A stretch of DNA of 64,000 nt, from NCBI RefSeq assembly GCF_001509585.1, contig NZ_LNCI01000002.1, positions 186,001 to 250,000 of the forward strand. The letters run 5' to 3'. The stretch comes from Tropicimonas marinistellae (lineage in GTDB: Bacteria > Pseudomonadota > Alphaproteobacteria > Rhodobacterales > Rhodobacteraceae). This document shows, in pieces, positions 26,601 through 37,000 of this stretch (the first letter of the stretch is position 1; each line of letters begins with the position of its first letter). A program made the position numbers and the translations under genes. The notes beneath the pieces were generated by a model. It worked only from the letters and a program-made list of their open reading frames with translations, searched no databases and was not told the origin of the DNA.

Positions 26601-27725
26601 ATGACGTCGCCTGGGAGCTCCGGGTTGCCGGGATCGGATCACCTTGATCCTGCGCCACTGGCGCAAACGTTCCGTGCAGTCAGCACAAGTTACAAGCATC
26701 TCCTTTTTCGGGTCTTGCTTCGGGACGGCATCAAACGCGGAAGACAGCAGATCGACTTCGCGAACCTCGCCGTTGGGATGATGGAAGAGGCCTGGTGGCC
26801 GGGTTTTCATCACCGTCTCCATTTCGGCGTGCAGGACGATGTCGTTGCACGGATTTCCGCAGCGGTCGACCAGGAGGTTCTGCGGCGTAATCCGGAAAAA
26901 GTCAGGCGCGCGTTTGCGTCCGTTGTGGCGTCTTCCGGAAGGGACTCTCTCGTGCGCTATGTACCGCAGCGGTTCCTCAGGCCGTGGTTTGCGCTCGAAA
27001 CACGTGGGTTGCCAGATCAGCAGGTTGATCGAACGATTGAGGATCTAAGCCGCAGCCGGTTCTCAGCAGTTCAACCGGTCTACAGGGTGCTTGACACAGG
27101 AATCGAATTCCACCCAACGTGGATCGATTACCTCGAACGCAACTTGGTAATTGTCCAAGGCTGGAGTGACGCTCTCTGACTCCGCTTTCTAGAACGTCGA
27201 AATCCAACTGTGCCTGGACTTGTCCAGAAGATCGCTCCGGCGCTCGGACGACCTCCACTCAGCAATCAGCACGCCCTTTGGAGAGAGGTAATGGAGAAGA
27301 ACAAGGTGGTCTCGATCTACAGTGGAAACTTTATCGATACGGCGAACTTCGATTTGGACCACTTCTTGCCGCGGGCATTCGTGGCACACGACAGATTCTG
27401 GAATCTCACGCCGATTGAGAGCGGCCTGAATGCCGAAAAGAGCGATCTTCTCCCCGATCTGGGTTTTGTTCCCCGCCTTGCGCATCAACACAGTATGATG
27501 GCGCGCCATGCCATGTCGCTGCAAGGTCGAGCGGAGGCGACATGGCGACTGGCGTTGGATGAGTACGCAACCGACCTCCAACTGGATTCGAGCCGACTGC
27601 AGAATCCGGCCGAGCTAGAACGCGTCTACAACGAGGCATTTTCGGGACTGGCGGGAATCGCAAAGCGGATGGGCTTCCCGGATGGATGGCGTCCAAACGG
27701 CGCTCCGGCGCGGAGTTGCGTTTAA
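26601..27725 (+). pseudogene. HNH endonuclease gene interrupted by one in-frame TGA
   Basis: One reading frame encodes a ~374-residue HNH-type nuclease, broken only by TGA at 27177-27179. The first part (GSDHLDPAPLAQTFRAV to YLERNLVIVQGWSDAL) and the second part (LRFLERRNPTVPGLVQK onwards) join without frame change. The HNH core is in the second part: VSIYSGNFIDTANFDLDHFLP, then HDRFWNLTPIESGLNAEKSD. The TGA most likely replaces a TGG tryptophan. Translation from the GTG at 27210 could yield the C-terminal HNH domain alone. The neighbouring dnd genes make this a candidate restriction nuclease for unmodified DNA. The alternatives are a genuine dead gene, readthrough or a sequencing error. Confidence 0.72.
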
Positions 27726-27728
27726 ACG

Positions 27729-28163
27729 CTAGAGGCTCGGCTGCTCAAGATTTGCGGGCGACGCGAGGTCTTCGCTTCCAGCTGCTAGAAGCAGGGTTCG
27801 TTGGTGCTCCCATTCCATCGGCAATCCCCGAAGCAGTTCCGACAAACCAACGTTGACCGGCTGTCCTTCAAGGATCGCCTCAATCATATCGGGAGCAAGA
27901 AGTGTCAGGCGAAGAACCCGCCCGAGATAGGGGGCGTTGATCTTCTCCGCTTCTGCAAGTTCTCGTACCGTCGCATATTCGGCCTCTTCGAGCAGCTTCT
28001 GCCAACGGTGCGCCCGCGCCAAAGCTTTGATCAAGGTGTTGTCGGCCTTGCGTTTCGACGCAGCTACGGGCGGCAGTTGCATCTCCTTGCGTCCGCCGCG
28101 CCGCACGACGCGGAACGGGACATGCAGGGTCACGGTTTCAGGGATTTGCGCCGCGTGCCTCAT
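27729..28163 (-). CDS. Recombinase-associated small protein of unknown function
   Basis: This 144-residue basic protein overlaps the stop of the serine recombinase by ATGA, so the two form one transcription unit. It contains a helical segment with YATVRELAEAEKINAPYLGR followed by LRLTLLAPDMIEAILEG, which resembles a DNA-binding helix-turn-helix of the ParB/KorB kind. I recall similar small genes behind resolvase-type recombinases in alphaproteobacteria. A perfect 12-base palindrome (27718-27729) lies exactly between its end and the end of the HNH gene. The precise role is unknown; an accessory factor of the recombinase is the likely guess. Confidence 0.65.
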   Translation of the reverse strand: MRHAAQIPETVTLHVPFRVVRRGGRKEMQLPPVAASKRKADNTLIKALARAHRWQKLLEEAEYATVRELAEAEKINAPYLGRVLRLTLLAPDMIEAILEGQPVNVGLSELLRGLPMEWEHQRTLLLAAGSEDLASPANLEQPSL

Positions 28164-29467
28164 GCCGCTTGTCCAAAGTCACCGGACAGCATCTCGCGTG
28201 CGAGTCCGGTGAGGCCGTCGACCCGAAGCCGGACGTTGAGCCCCTCCGTGCCGATGTCGACGCGTTCAACCAGCAGGGCAACGATGCGGGCCTGCTCGGC
28301 GGGGAAGAGTTCGTCCCAGAGCGGATCGAGCTGCCGCAGGGCCGCGCGGGCGTCGGCCGCGGTTATGTCGTCGGCATGGGCGCGCGCCGCCTTCCATGTG
28401 CCCGCCACGATCTCGGGCTGACGGAACGCAGCGCGCAACTGGTCGATGACGGCGGCCTCGATCTCGCCGGCGGGGACGCGGCCAATCGGACAGGATCCGG
28501 CGCCGTGCTTCAGCACTGTCTGACTGACGTAGTAGCGGTACAGCTTGCCAACCTTCCGTGTATGCGTTGGCGAGAACGCGGCGCCGTCTGGGCCATAGAG
28601 CAGCCCCTTCAGCAGCGCCGGCGTCTCGGCGCGCGTGCGCGCCGCGCGCTTCCTGGGGCTTTCCTTCAGGATGGCGTGCACGCGGTCCCATGTATCGCGG
28701 TCGACGATGGCCTTGTGCTCGCCGGGGTAGCTGTCGCCCTTGTGCACCGCCTCGCCGATATAGGCGCGGTTGTTCAGCATCCGGTAGAGGTACTTCTTGT
28801 CGATCCGGTTGCCCTTCGGTGTGCGGATGCCACGTTTCGCGACCTCGCGCGCCAGTTCGGTACCCGAGCCGATTTCCAGGAACCGGGCGAAGATCCAGCG
28901 GACGTGTTCGGCGCGATCGTCATCGACGACCAGCTTGCGGTTCTCGACGCGGTAGCAGTAGGGCGGCACACCGCCCATCCACATGCCCTTCCTCCGGCTG
29001 GCGGCGACCTTGTCGCGGATCCGCTCGGCCGTCACCTCGCGCTCGAACTGGGCGAAACTGAGCAGGATGTTGAGCGTCAGCCGCCCCATGGACGAGGTAG
29101 TGTTGAAGGACTGCGTGACGGAGACGAAGGTGACACCGTTACGGTCGAAAACCTCCACCAACCTGACGAAGTCGGCGAGCGAGCGCGAAAGCCGGTCGAT
29201 CTTGTAGACCACCACCACGTCTACTAGCCCGTCCTCGATATCCTCCATCAGCCGCTGCACCGCGGGCCGGTCGAGCGTGCCGCCGGAAATGCCGCCATCG
29301 TCATACTGATCGCGGACCAGCACCCAGCCCTCGGAGCGCTGGCTGGCGATGTAGGCCTCGCAGGCCTCACGCTGGGCGTGGAGGCTGTTGAACTCCTGCT
29401 CCAGCCCTTCCTCGGTGGATTTGCGGGTGTAGACCGCGCAGCGGAGCTTTCGCACGGTCGCCCTCAT
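28160..29467 (-). CDS. Serine site-specific recombinase (resolvase/invertase type)
   Basis: This 435-residue serine recombinase has the resolvase catalytic domain at the N-terminus and a Recombinase-family domain behind it. The nucleophile is probably Ser17 in AVYTRKSTEEG, and further catalytic residues lie in VYKIDRLSRSLADF and LLSFAQFEREVTAERIRDK. The middle contains RRKGMWMGGVPPYCYRV, typical of the second domain. It is shorter than phage large serine integrases and lacks an obvious coiled coil. Its ATG overlaps the stop of the truncated ATPase gene. The two-gene module 27.7-29.5 kb is the only recognisable recombinase in the island. Confidence 0.88.
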   Translation of the reverse strand: MRATVRKLRCAVYTRKSTEEGLEQEFNSLHAQREACEAYIASQRSEGWVLVRDQYDDGGISGGTLDRPAVQRLMEDIEDGLVDVVVVYKIDRLSRSLADFVRLVEVFDRNGVTFVSVTQSFNTTSSMGRLTLNILLSFAQFEREVTAERIRDKVAASRRKGMWMGGVPPYCYRVENRKLVVDDDRAEHVRWIFARFLEIGSGTELAREVAKRGIRTPKGNRIDKKYLYRMLNNRAYIGEAVHKGDSYPGEHKAIVDRDTWDRVHAILKESPRKRAARTRAETPALLKGLLYGPDGAAFSPTHTRKVGKLYRYYVSQTVLKHGAGSCPIGRVPAGEIEAAVIDQLRAAFRQPEIVAGTWKAARAHADDITAADARAALRQLDPLWDELFPAEQARIVALLVERVDIGTEGLNVRLRVDGLTGLAREMLSGDFGQAA

Positions 29468-30822
29468 CCGCGTGCCCTTCGGTTTTTCAAGCCAAAGAAG
29501 ATCAGCCCGTTCCAGCGCGTGACGGTCACGGCGAGCGCATCCCGGCGTGCCCGCGCTTCGGTTAGCTGCCGGGAAAGGTCGTCGAGTGAGGCGAGAATAT
29601 CGTCATCGACGCGGGCAGCGTCCACCTCCGCTCTTGCTGTGGCGAGGCGCGTGACCTGGGCCTCGGCCTTGGCCAGCCGCGCCCGCATCTCGCCCAGCCG
29701 CTCTTGTGCCAGCCGGGCGATTGCGGCCCGCTGCGCCTGTCCATGGGCCGCGCGCAACTCCTTGACGCGGGATTCGGCGGCCTTGAGGGTGTCTGAGGCC
29801 GTAGCCTCCTCAGCCTCCTTGCCGGCATAGGCCACCTGTGCGGACGCCTCCTCTTCGTCCGCGGCCGCGACGGCTGCCTGCGCGACGACAACAGCCTCTT
29901 TCAGCCCTTTCAAATCCTCGACGGCCGTCTCAGCTGCCCCATGCTCCAGCCCGGCGATCTTCACCTCGCGTTCGGCCGCTTCCAGCTTCAGCACATGGGC
30001 TTCGGCCGCCTGCATCGCAGCGCGCGCCGTTTTCAGCGCGCTGTCCCGCGCCGCGCGTTCCTCGGGATCGTCCAGCCGGGCACGCTCGGCCTCGACACGG
30101 CGCCGCTCGTCAAGTGCGCCGGAAAGCTCTGCGACCTGCGCGGCAAGGGCCGCACGCGACTGCTGCAGGTTTTCCAACTCATCCTCAGCCCGTTTCCAGG
30201 GGCCGCCCGTCCTCGGCTTGCCGGTCGCTGTTGCCAGTGCTGCCAATTCCGCCCGGCAGGCACTCAACACATGGTCCATACGCCGCCCGCCGGTCATCTG
30301 GTCGATTTCGCCGGCCAGCGTGGACATCAGGTCACGTCGCGCATCCAGCGCGGTTTCTTTTTCCCGTTTCTCCGCCGTCGATGTCCCGGCGGGCTCGAGC
30401 GCGGTCACACCCTGGCGCACCCATAGCAGCCCCGTCGGTCCTCCCAGCCCGCCGCGGATCAGCCGGTCGATCCAGGCCTCGGCCTCGTCATCCTGCGCCA
30501 GAAAGCGCCCGTTGGCACAATCGGTCACCTTCGCCGACTTGCGTGAAAGCCAGGTCTTTTCCAGCCGGAACAGGCCGTCATCGGTCTCGATTTCTGCGGC
30601 AACGGCCACAGCACCACCCGAATGCGGGCGAAGCTTTTTCACCTCACTGTTCTGGCTGGAATAGGGCTGGAAGAACAGCGCGTGCAGTGCGTCGAAGAAG
30701 GTGGACTTTCCAGATTCGTTTGCGGCGGAGAGTACCGTAATCCCGTCACCGATCTCTCCAATTGTTGCGGTCTGCCCGGCAAAGCGGCGGACATTGGTCA
30801 GGCTGAGCGAGCGGAGTTTCAT
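29464..30822 (-). pseudogene. SbcC/YhaN-like AAA ATPase, C-terminally truncated
   Basis: The 452-residue product has the N-terminal half of an SMC/Rad50-type ATPase: MKLRSLSLTNVRRFAG, then Walker A in SAANESGKST (residues 32-41), then a long alanine- and glutamate-rich coiled coil. It stops shortly after RRDALAVTVTRWNG, before any signature motif or Walker B, while relatives are roughly twice as long. The last residues (FFGLKNRRARG) are read from sequence just upstream of the recombinase start. This suggests that insertion of the recombinase module cut the gene. The ATG at 30822 overlaps the stop of the SbcD-like gene. I see no 3' half elsewhere in the window. Confidence 0.7.
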
Positions 30823-31931
30823 GCGACCTCCGAAGCCAGGGCGTAGAGACGGGCGAGCGCAGAAGCGGCAATCTCGCGGTCTTCCTCTGAAAGCGCGGGG
30901 CTCTGCGCCTCCTCCCACAGCGCCTCGGCGGCGCGGCGCAGGGCGCCGGCGCGATCTATCCCATCCAGGTCCGTCACGTCGTGGTGGATGGCGAGACCGT
31001 TCAGCTCTGCCTCGAACCAGCCGAAATCCTCGCGCACCGCGCGCGCCGCGGCTTCCAGCAGCGTGCGCTCGGCCAGGTTCAGTCGCCCCTCCGGGCGCAG
31101 GCGGAACAGTGTCTTGCGCCTCGCCTCCACAGGCGGCAGCAGGTCGCTCAACCGCGCCTCGACATCCTCGCCGGGCAACATGTCGGGGCGCGCTGTCGTC
31201 CAGGCATATTCTCCGGTCGGCACCGGGCTGACCTCGGGTTCGGCACCGGGGCCGGTGAGCGTGACGACCAGTGCGGAGGCTTGCTCTTCATGCTTGAAAC
31301 TGTCGGCCTCTGGCGTGCCGGAATACCAGGTCCGCGCCCCGATCTGCATCTGCCCGTGCCAATCGCCCAACGCGAGGTAATCCAGTTCCGACTGCGATGC
31401 CCGGTCGGGCGGGATCAGGGCCGGGTCGCCAGCTTCGCTGAAATCGGTCACCGCGCCGTGAGCGAGCCCGATGCGCAAGGCGCCCTCGGGCGTATACTGG
31501 TCCAGCGCGTTTGTCAGGTCTCGCCCGGGCCGTCGTGCGGTGCAGGGTGCGGGTAGGATCACAGCCTCGCCCAGCACGATTGGTGCAGAATCGAAAGCGA
31601 CAAGGACATTTTCGGGCCGCGCCTCCTCCACGCGCCGCCACAGGTCCATTGCGGCCAGCGAGTCGTGGTTACCCGGCAGGATCAGCCAGGTCAGGTCTCT
31701 TGCTGCGGCCATCGCTTGCAACGCATGGCGGATTGTCGTGGGCGTCGGGGTTTCCGCATCGAACGTGTCGCCCGCCAACAGAATGACCTTTGCATCGTTG
31801 CTGCGTGCAACCTCGGCCAGACGAGCAAGCGCGCCGTAGCGGGCCTCGCGCAAAAGAGCGGGAAGGTCATTCTCGAACCGTCCAAAAGGTTTGCCGAGAT
31901 GAAGGTCGGAACTGTGGACGAAACGGAACAC
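30819..31931 (-). CDS. SbcD/YhaO-like metallophosphoesterase (DNA repair exonuclease)
   Basis: This 370-residue Mre11/SbcD-type phosphoesterase is expected to be the nuclease partner of the adjacent SbcC-like ATPase. Metal-binding motifs are FVHSSDLHLG, LAGDTFD, LPGNHDS and a later LGDWHGQ. The GTG at 31931 is chosen because a GGGAGG site precedes it by six bases; the frame extends to an ATG at 31955 without such a site. The stop overlaps the ATPase start (ATGA). With the ATPase truncated, the complex is probably non-functional or the nuclease acts alone. Confidence 0.82.
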   Translation of the reverse strand: MFRFVHSSDLHLGKPFGRFENDLPALLREARYGALARLAEVARSNDAKVILLAGDTFDAETPTPTTIRHALQAMAAARDLTWLILPGNHDSLAAMDLWRRVEEARPENVLVAFDSAPIVLGEAVILPAPCTARRPGRDLTNALDQYTPEGALRIGLAHGAVTDFSEAGDPALIPPDRASQSELDYLALGDWHGQMQIGARTWYSGTPEADSFKHEEQASALVVTLTGPGAEPEVSPVPTGEYAWTTARPDMLPGEDVEARLSDLLPPVEARRKTLFRLRPEGRLNLAERTLLEAAARAVREDFGWFEAELNGLAIHHDVTDLDGIDRAGALRRAAEALWEEAQSPALSEEDREIAASALARLYALASEVA

Positions 31932-32024
31932 TGGGAACCTCCCATTTGGACACATGGCACCGCGCGCATTGGCGAGCGGCTCTCGGCTGAACTATCACCC
32001 GAGCGTGACAATTCCTGTCATCCC

Positions 32025-33023
32025 TCAAGGCAAGGCCGGAAAATCCGACCTCTGATGACTTGCGACGAGGGAACGCAGCCCTTCGGGCGCCAATACATCG
32101 ACCCGGTCGCCCCACTGGTAGAGATGCCAGGCCATCTCCAGCCATCCCGAGGCGTGAAACCGGACAGTGAGCGAACCATCCGGTTCGTCGGTCATTTTCT
32201 GCTGGGGGTGGAAGACAAATTCGCGGGCGATCGGGGCCGCCGAGGGGGCAAAGCGCCAGACCACTTCACCGTATTCCGCCTCGGCATGATATGAACCGAA
32301 CGCCCGTCCGGCGTGAGCGTCGAGGTCAAACTCGGGATCGCGCGGGAACGAGTGCGCCTCCAGGCGAGCCGAACTCACACGGTCCAGGCGGAAATGCCGG
32401 AACCTTCCATCGCCACCCTTTTCTCGTGCCACCAGGTAGCGCCTGATGCCGAGCAGCAGGCCGTAAGGTTCGACCAGTCGTTCCCTCGCGGCGTTGTCGC
32501 GCTCGCCGGTATAGCCGATGGTCAGCATGTTCGGCGCCTTAAGGGCCTCGGCAATTGTCGCCAGGATGTTCGGTTCCACACGCACCCGCGGCCCGGGACG
32601 TGAGGCAAAACCATGCGCCTCCAGCACCGCTTCCGCATCTGCTTCGGCACGGCGCGCGTGTGGTCCCGGCATGATGGAGAGCAACCGGTCACGGAGGGAC
32701 GTCAGAGCCTTGACCTCGTTTGTCGCGCCTTCCCGTTCTGCGCGGCGAATGCCCATTTCAACTGCGGCGAGTTCGCTGTTGCGAATTCCGCGGGTGAGCA
32801 TGAGGCGCGCATCCTCGCCCCGAAGCTTCCAGAACTTGCGCCTCTCGCCGTCCTTGCGCGTCTCGACGTTCGGGAAACAGTCTTCCAGAGCTTTCGTCAT
32901 GCGCTGCGCAGTTCGGCGGTCGACGCCGAATTCTTCCTCGATCTCTTGAAGCGCGACACCGTTGTGCCGGGAGGTGGCCATCTCGGCGAGACGCAGGAGG
33001 TCGGAAGCTTTGGAAAAAGACAT
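32025..33023 (-). CDS. WYL-domain transcriptional regulator
   Basis: This 332-residue regulator has an N-terminal helix-turn-helix (about residues 3-60, ASDLLRLAEMATSRHNGVAL and DRRTAQRMTKAL), a WYL domain (NMLTIGYTGERDNAAR to PYGLLLGIRRYLVA), and a C-terminal WCX-like extension. WYL proteins of this build often repress phage-defence operons until a nucleic-acid or nucleotide ligand binds. The ATG at 33023 is used because an N-terminus matching the family starts there, although no strong ribosome binding site is seen. A direct repeat TGACA-N5-TGACA (33033-33047) lies immediately upstream and could be an operator. It precedes the SbcD/SbcC-like pair on the same strand and is divergent from the 33.3-37.7 kb genes. 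Confidence 0.8.
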   Translation of the reverse strand: MSFSKASDLLRLAEMATSRHNGVALQEIEEEFGVDRRTAQRMTKALEDCFPNVETRKDGERRKFWKLRGEDARLMLTRGIRNSELAAVEMGIRRAEREGATNEVKALTSLRDRLLSIMPGPHARRAEADAEAVLEAHGFASRPGPRVRVEPNILATIAEALKAPNMLTIGYTGERDNAARERLVEPYGLLLGIRRYLVAREKGGDGRFRHFRLDRVSSARLEAHSFPRDPEFDLDAHAGRAFGSYHAEAEYGEVVWRFAPSAAPIAREFVFHPQQKMTDEPDGSLTVRFHASGWLEMAWHLYQWGDRVDVLAPEGLRSLVASHQRSDFPALP

Positions 33024-33298
33024 CAGGCACCATGACAATAAATGACACCTCGGCAGGCTAAGTAGATCGCTGCGGCCTGTCGATGTGATTCCGCCCTCGC
33101 AAGATAGTATCAGGTGAAGCATTTCATGATGGTGAGGGACTTCGGCAGGCCGCACCTCCATTTCTTTTGCCTCCGGTGGCGCCTCACTTTCAAACGGTCG
33201 GCTGCCTGACTGGCGAAGTGCCCGTGAGGGCGACAGAATCTGACGTGCTGGCTCGTCATGTTGGAATCGTAAAGAAATCGATTCCGGAGAGCACGCAC

Positions 33299-34009
33299 AT
33301 GACGATCCAGTTTTCCACTGTTAAAGAACCGCGCCACCTTCGTATCTCGCTGAAGCGGGGCCTTGCCAAGCAAGCGGTCTCTAAAGCTCAAAAGGCACAG
33401 GCAGACGACGCAGCAATCTTTTCGGAACTTCGCAATGTGTCGCCCAACCGTCGCTCGATGGAGCGGTCAGTGCTTCGGCTGCGGAAATCGCCAGGTGTCG
33501 TGCGCGCCGGAATTGCCGATGACCAGATAATTGTCATTTTCCGTCACGCCTGCGCCATGCTGACGCGCGTGGATGGGGTGGATCTCTTCAGCGAGAATGT
33601 CTTGATTTACACGCGCGTGTCAGCGTCCGCGGGGAAGGGCAAATTGGGTATCCGGATCAATCGAGTGAGTTTCAATCAACATGCACTTGAGCGCCTCATC
33701 GAGCGCAGCCGCTGCAGGATCCGGCCGGATTTCCTCTCCTCTGTCGATGCCGAAGCTGCTGCCGCTCTCAAGCTCGCGCAGGACGGCGAATGGATCGAAG
33801 ACAACGGGGACGACTACATCCAGTCCAGGGAGAACGGCGTCTGGGCCGGCAGCCTCGACTTTTCAAGTGCCGAGCCCGAGTGGGACCTTCAGCAGGCGGA
33901 TGCACAGATTCCCGTGTTTTCCGCCCGCACCTTTCTCGGGCCCGAAGAAATGAAGCCGTCGGTATGGCTTCGCTGGCAGGACGACCCGTGCCTGTCCTTC
34001 GTCGCCTGA
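33299..34009 (+). CDS. Uncharacterised protein upstream of the RecB-like helicase
   Basis: This 236-residue protein is not recognised. The ATG at 33299 follows CGGAGA; upstream codons in the open frame are not needed. The first 45 residues are basic and lysine-rich. The middle has RVSFNQHALERLIERS, a histidine- and glutamate-containing helix. The C-terminal third has several tryptophans (WAGSLDF, PEWDLQQ, SVWLRWQDD). No membrane segment is seen. It is ten bases upstream of the large helicase and probably co-expressed with it, so it may be an accessory subunit of that unit. Confidence 0.65.
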   Translation: MTIQFSTVKEPRHLRISLKRGLAKQAVSKAQKAQADDAAIFSELRNVSPNRRSMERSVLRLRKSPGVVRAGIADDQIIVIFRHACAMLTRVDGVDLFSENVLIYTRVSASAGKGKLGIRINRVSFNQHALERLIERSRCRIRPDFLSSVDAEAAAALKLAQDGEWIEDNGDDYIQSRENGVWAGSLDFSSAEPEWDLQQADAQIPVFSARTFLGPEEMKPSVWLRWQDDPCLSFVA

Positions 34010-34019
34010 GGCCCGGCCA

Positions 34020-37000
34020 ATGCGAGAAACGGATGGTCGCGTCCTTCTTTCCGCCTCGGATCTGATGCGGTTCATGGGTTGTGCCCATTCGACCGCACTG
34101 GATCTTCTGCGACTGCGTGGAGAGGGGCCGGAACCGGGCGAGGACAGCGAAGATGTGGCACTGCTTCAAAAACAGGGCGATGCCCATGAAGCCGCGCATC
34201 TGGAAAAGCTGAAATCTTCTGGCCTGACTATCGTCGAAGTCCCGCGTGGCGATCTCGTTTCCGATGCCGATGCAACGCGAAGGGCTTTGGCCCGAGGAGC
34301 CGAGGTCGTGTTTCAGGGCGCGTTCCTGTCGGGCAACTGGGGTGGATGGTCGGACTTTCTGATGCGTGTCGATCGGCCTTCCACACTTGGCTCGTTCAGT
34401 TACGAGGTGTCCGATACCAAGCTGAAGCGGAAGCCGCATCCCAAGCATGTGCTGCAACTCGTCCTCTATTCCGACCTGCTGACCGACGTTCAGGGCGTGG
34501 CTCCGGAATTCGCGCATGTCGAACTGGGCACTGGTGAACGCGCGACGCTGCGGCTGGCGGACTTTGCCCACTATGCCAGAGCGGCACGGTCGCGGCTTGA
34601 GACATTCGTGGCCGATCCGCAGCCAACGCGCCCGGTTCCTTGTGCGGACTGCGGGCTTTGCCGTTGGGCCAGGCATTGCGACAGCATCTGGCAAACCGAG
34701 GACAGCCTTTTCAACGTGGCAAATATCAGCCGTGGCCAGGTCAAGAAGCTTGAGGCCGCGGGAATCGCGACCATGGAGGCGCTTGCCGACCTGGATTGCC
34801 CCGTCCGTGGAATGGCCGAAAGTACCCGCCTGCGTCTGGTGTCGCAGGCCCGGTTGCAGCACGCTCGCAAGAGCGGGGAGCCGGCATTCGAACTGCGTGC
34901 ACCGGAACCCGGAAAGGGCTTCAATCTTCTTCCCGAGCCGCAATCGGGCGATCTCTTCTATGACATCGAGGGGGATCCGCATTTCGAGGGCGGCCTCGAA
35001 TATCTGCATGGCGTCTGGTGCGACGGGGCGTTCCGGGCCTTCTGGGCACATGACCATGAAGCCGAGGCGCGTGCACTGTCCGATCTTCTGGCGTTCTTCC
35101 GGGCCCGTCTGGAGGAATACCCGAAGGCGCGTATCTATCACTACGCCGCCTATGAGATCACCGCGTTGCGGCGGCTGACGACGAAATACGGGATTGGCGA
35201 GGCATTCCTAGATCGCCTGCTGCGCGAACGGCGCTTTGTAGATCTATTTGCCGTGGTGCGTGGCGGGCTGATCGGATCGGAACCGAACTACTCCATCAAG
35301 TCGATGGAGGCGTTTTACGGCCGCAAGCGCGACGGTGAGGTCAAGACGGCTGGCGGTTCGGTCGTGGCCTATGAGAACTGGCGCGAGACGGGAGATCAGC
35401 ACATTCTGGATGAGATTGAGGATTACAACCGGATCGACTGCATCTCGACCGAGGAGTTGCGCGACTGGCTGGTCGGCATACGTCCCGCGGGACCCTGGCC
35501 GCAGCCTGCCGAGGATGCCGGCGCGAAGGAGGTTCAGGAGGAAGCCTACGCGCAGGAGCTGCGCGCCATGTTGGCCGCGTCGGACCTGCCTGAAGATCGG
35601 CAGGCCCTGCTGTTGAATCTCGGCCTCTTCCACAAGCGGGAAGCAAAGCCAGCTCAATGGGCGGTGTTCGACTCTGCCTCCAAGGATGAGGATGAGTTGC
35701 TCGACGACCTCGATGCCTTGGCCGGGCTGGAAGCCGTCGGGCAGGTCGAACCCGTCAAACGATCCTTCGCACGCAGCTATCGCTTCCCACAGCAGGAAAC
35801 CAAGCTGCGGCGCGGGAAGCGCGTGACCATACCCGTATTCGACGGACTGCCCACCTCCGTCAGCATCGAGGACATGGACCGCAGGTCGCGCCGGATCATG
35901 GTCAAGGCCGGGCCGGGAAAGGATCATCTGCTAGCCGATCGGCTGAACCTGCATCCGGACTGGCCGCTGGATCCGAAGCCGATCCCGGATGCGCTGAGAG
36001 ACGTGATCAACGACCAATGCGGATCGCGTGCCTATCGGGCAGTCGACGACCTGCTATCTCGTGCGGCGCCGCGCCTGACCACCGGTTCGTTGCAGCCCGT
36101 TGACGACTTCGTTGAAGGCACCATCGCGGCTGTAGGGGCTATGGACGGGACCGTCCTGCCGATTCAGGGGCCGCCGGGAACCGGCAAGACCTATGTCACC
36201 GCGCGGGCGATCCTGTCACTGGTCCGAAAGGGCGCGCGAGTCGGCGTGGCCTCCAACAGTCATGAGGCGATCCGAAATGTGCTGATGGGCTGCCTGAGTG
36301 CGCTGAAGGAGGCCGATCCTGACTTGACGCTCGACCTCGTTCACAAGACCTCGAGCGAGGATGATGGCTATCCCGACACTTGCGCGGTGCGCCGCACCAC
36401 CAGCAATGACGAAGCTGCGGGCGGCATGCATGTTGTCGGTGGCACGGCCTGGTTCTTCTGTCGCGAGGAGAATGTCCAGGCGTTCGACTGGCTGTTCGTC
36501 GACGAAGCCGGACAGGTCGGCCTGGCGAACATGGCCGCCATGGGGCGTGCGGCAAAGAACATCGTGCTGGTCGGTGATCCACGCCAGCTGCCGCAGGTGA
36601 TCCAGGGTTCGCATCCGAACCCCGCGAACCTCTCCTGCCTCGACTGGCTGCTCGGCGACCACACCACCGTGCCGCCCGAACGGGGCATCTTCCTGCCTGT
36701 CTCGCGACGGATGCATCCCGAGGTCTGCCGCTTCATCTCCGATCAGGTCTATGAGGGTCGGCTGACGAGCCACCCCGACACCACCCGGCAGGCCGTCAAC
36801 GGAACAAAGCTTCCCGCAGCCGGGGCATACTGGGTGCCGGTGCCGCATGAGGGTAATGCGCAGATATCGATCGAAGAGATCGCCGCCATCTCGACCGCAA
36901 CGGCAGACCTGCTACGAGGCACCTGGACAGACAAGGACGGCGCCACGCGCCAGATGCGGGAAAGCGACATCATCGTCGTCGCCCCGTACAACGCGCAGGT

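Noticed and set aside
26601-27725. UGA recoded as tryptophan or selenocysteine in the HNH gene
   Set aside because: TGA is used as a normal stop by many genes here, including mce, dndC and dndD, and no selenocysteine-insertion-like stem was seen behind the codon. A simple nonsense mutation or error is the simpler reading.
28169-29227. 352-codon plus-strand frame opposite the serine recombinase
   Set aside because: The minus strand carries all catalytic motifs of the recombinase; the plus frame has none and is a shadow.
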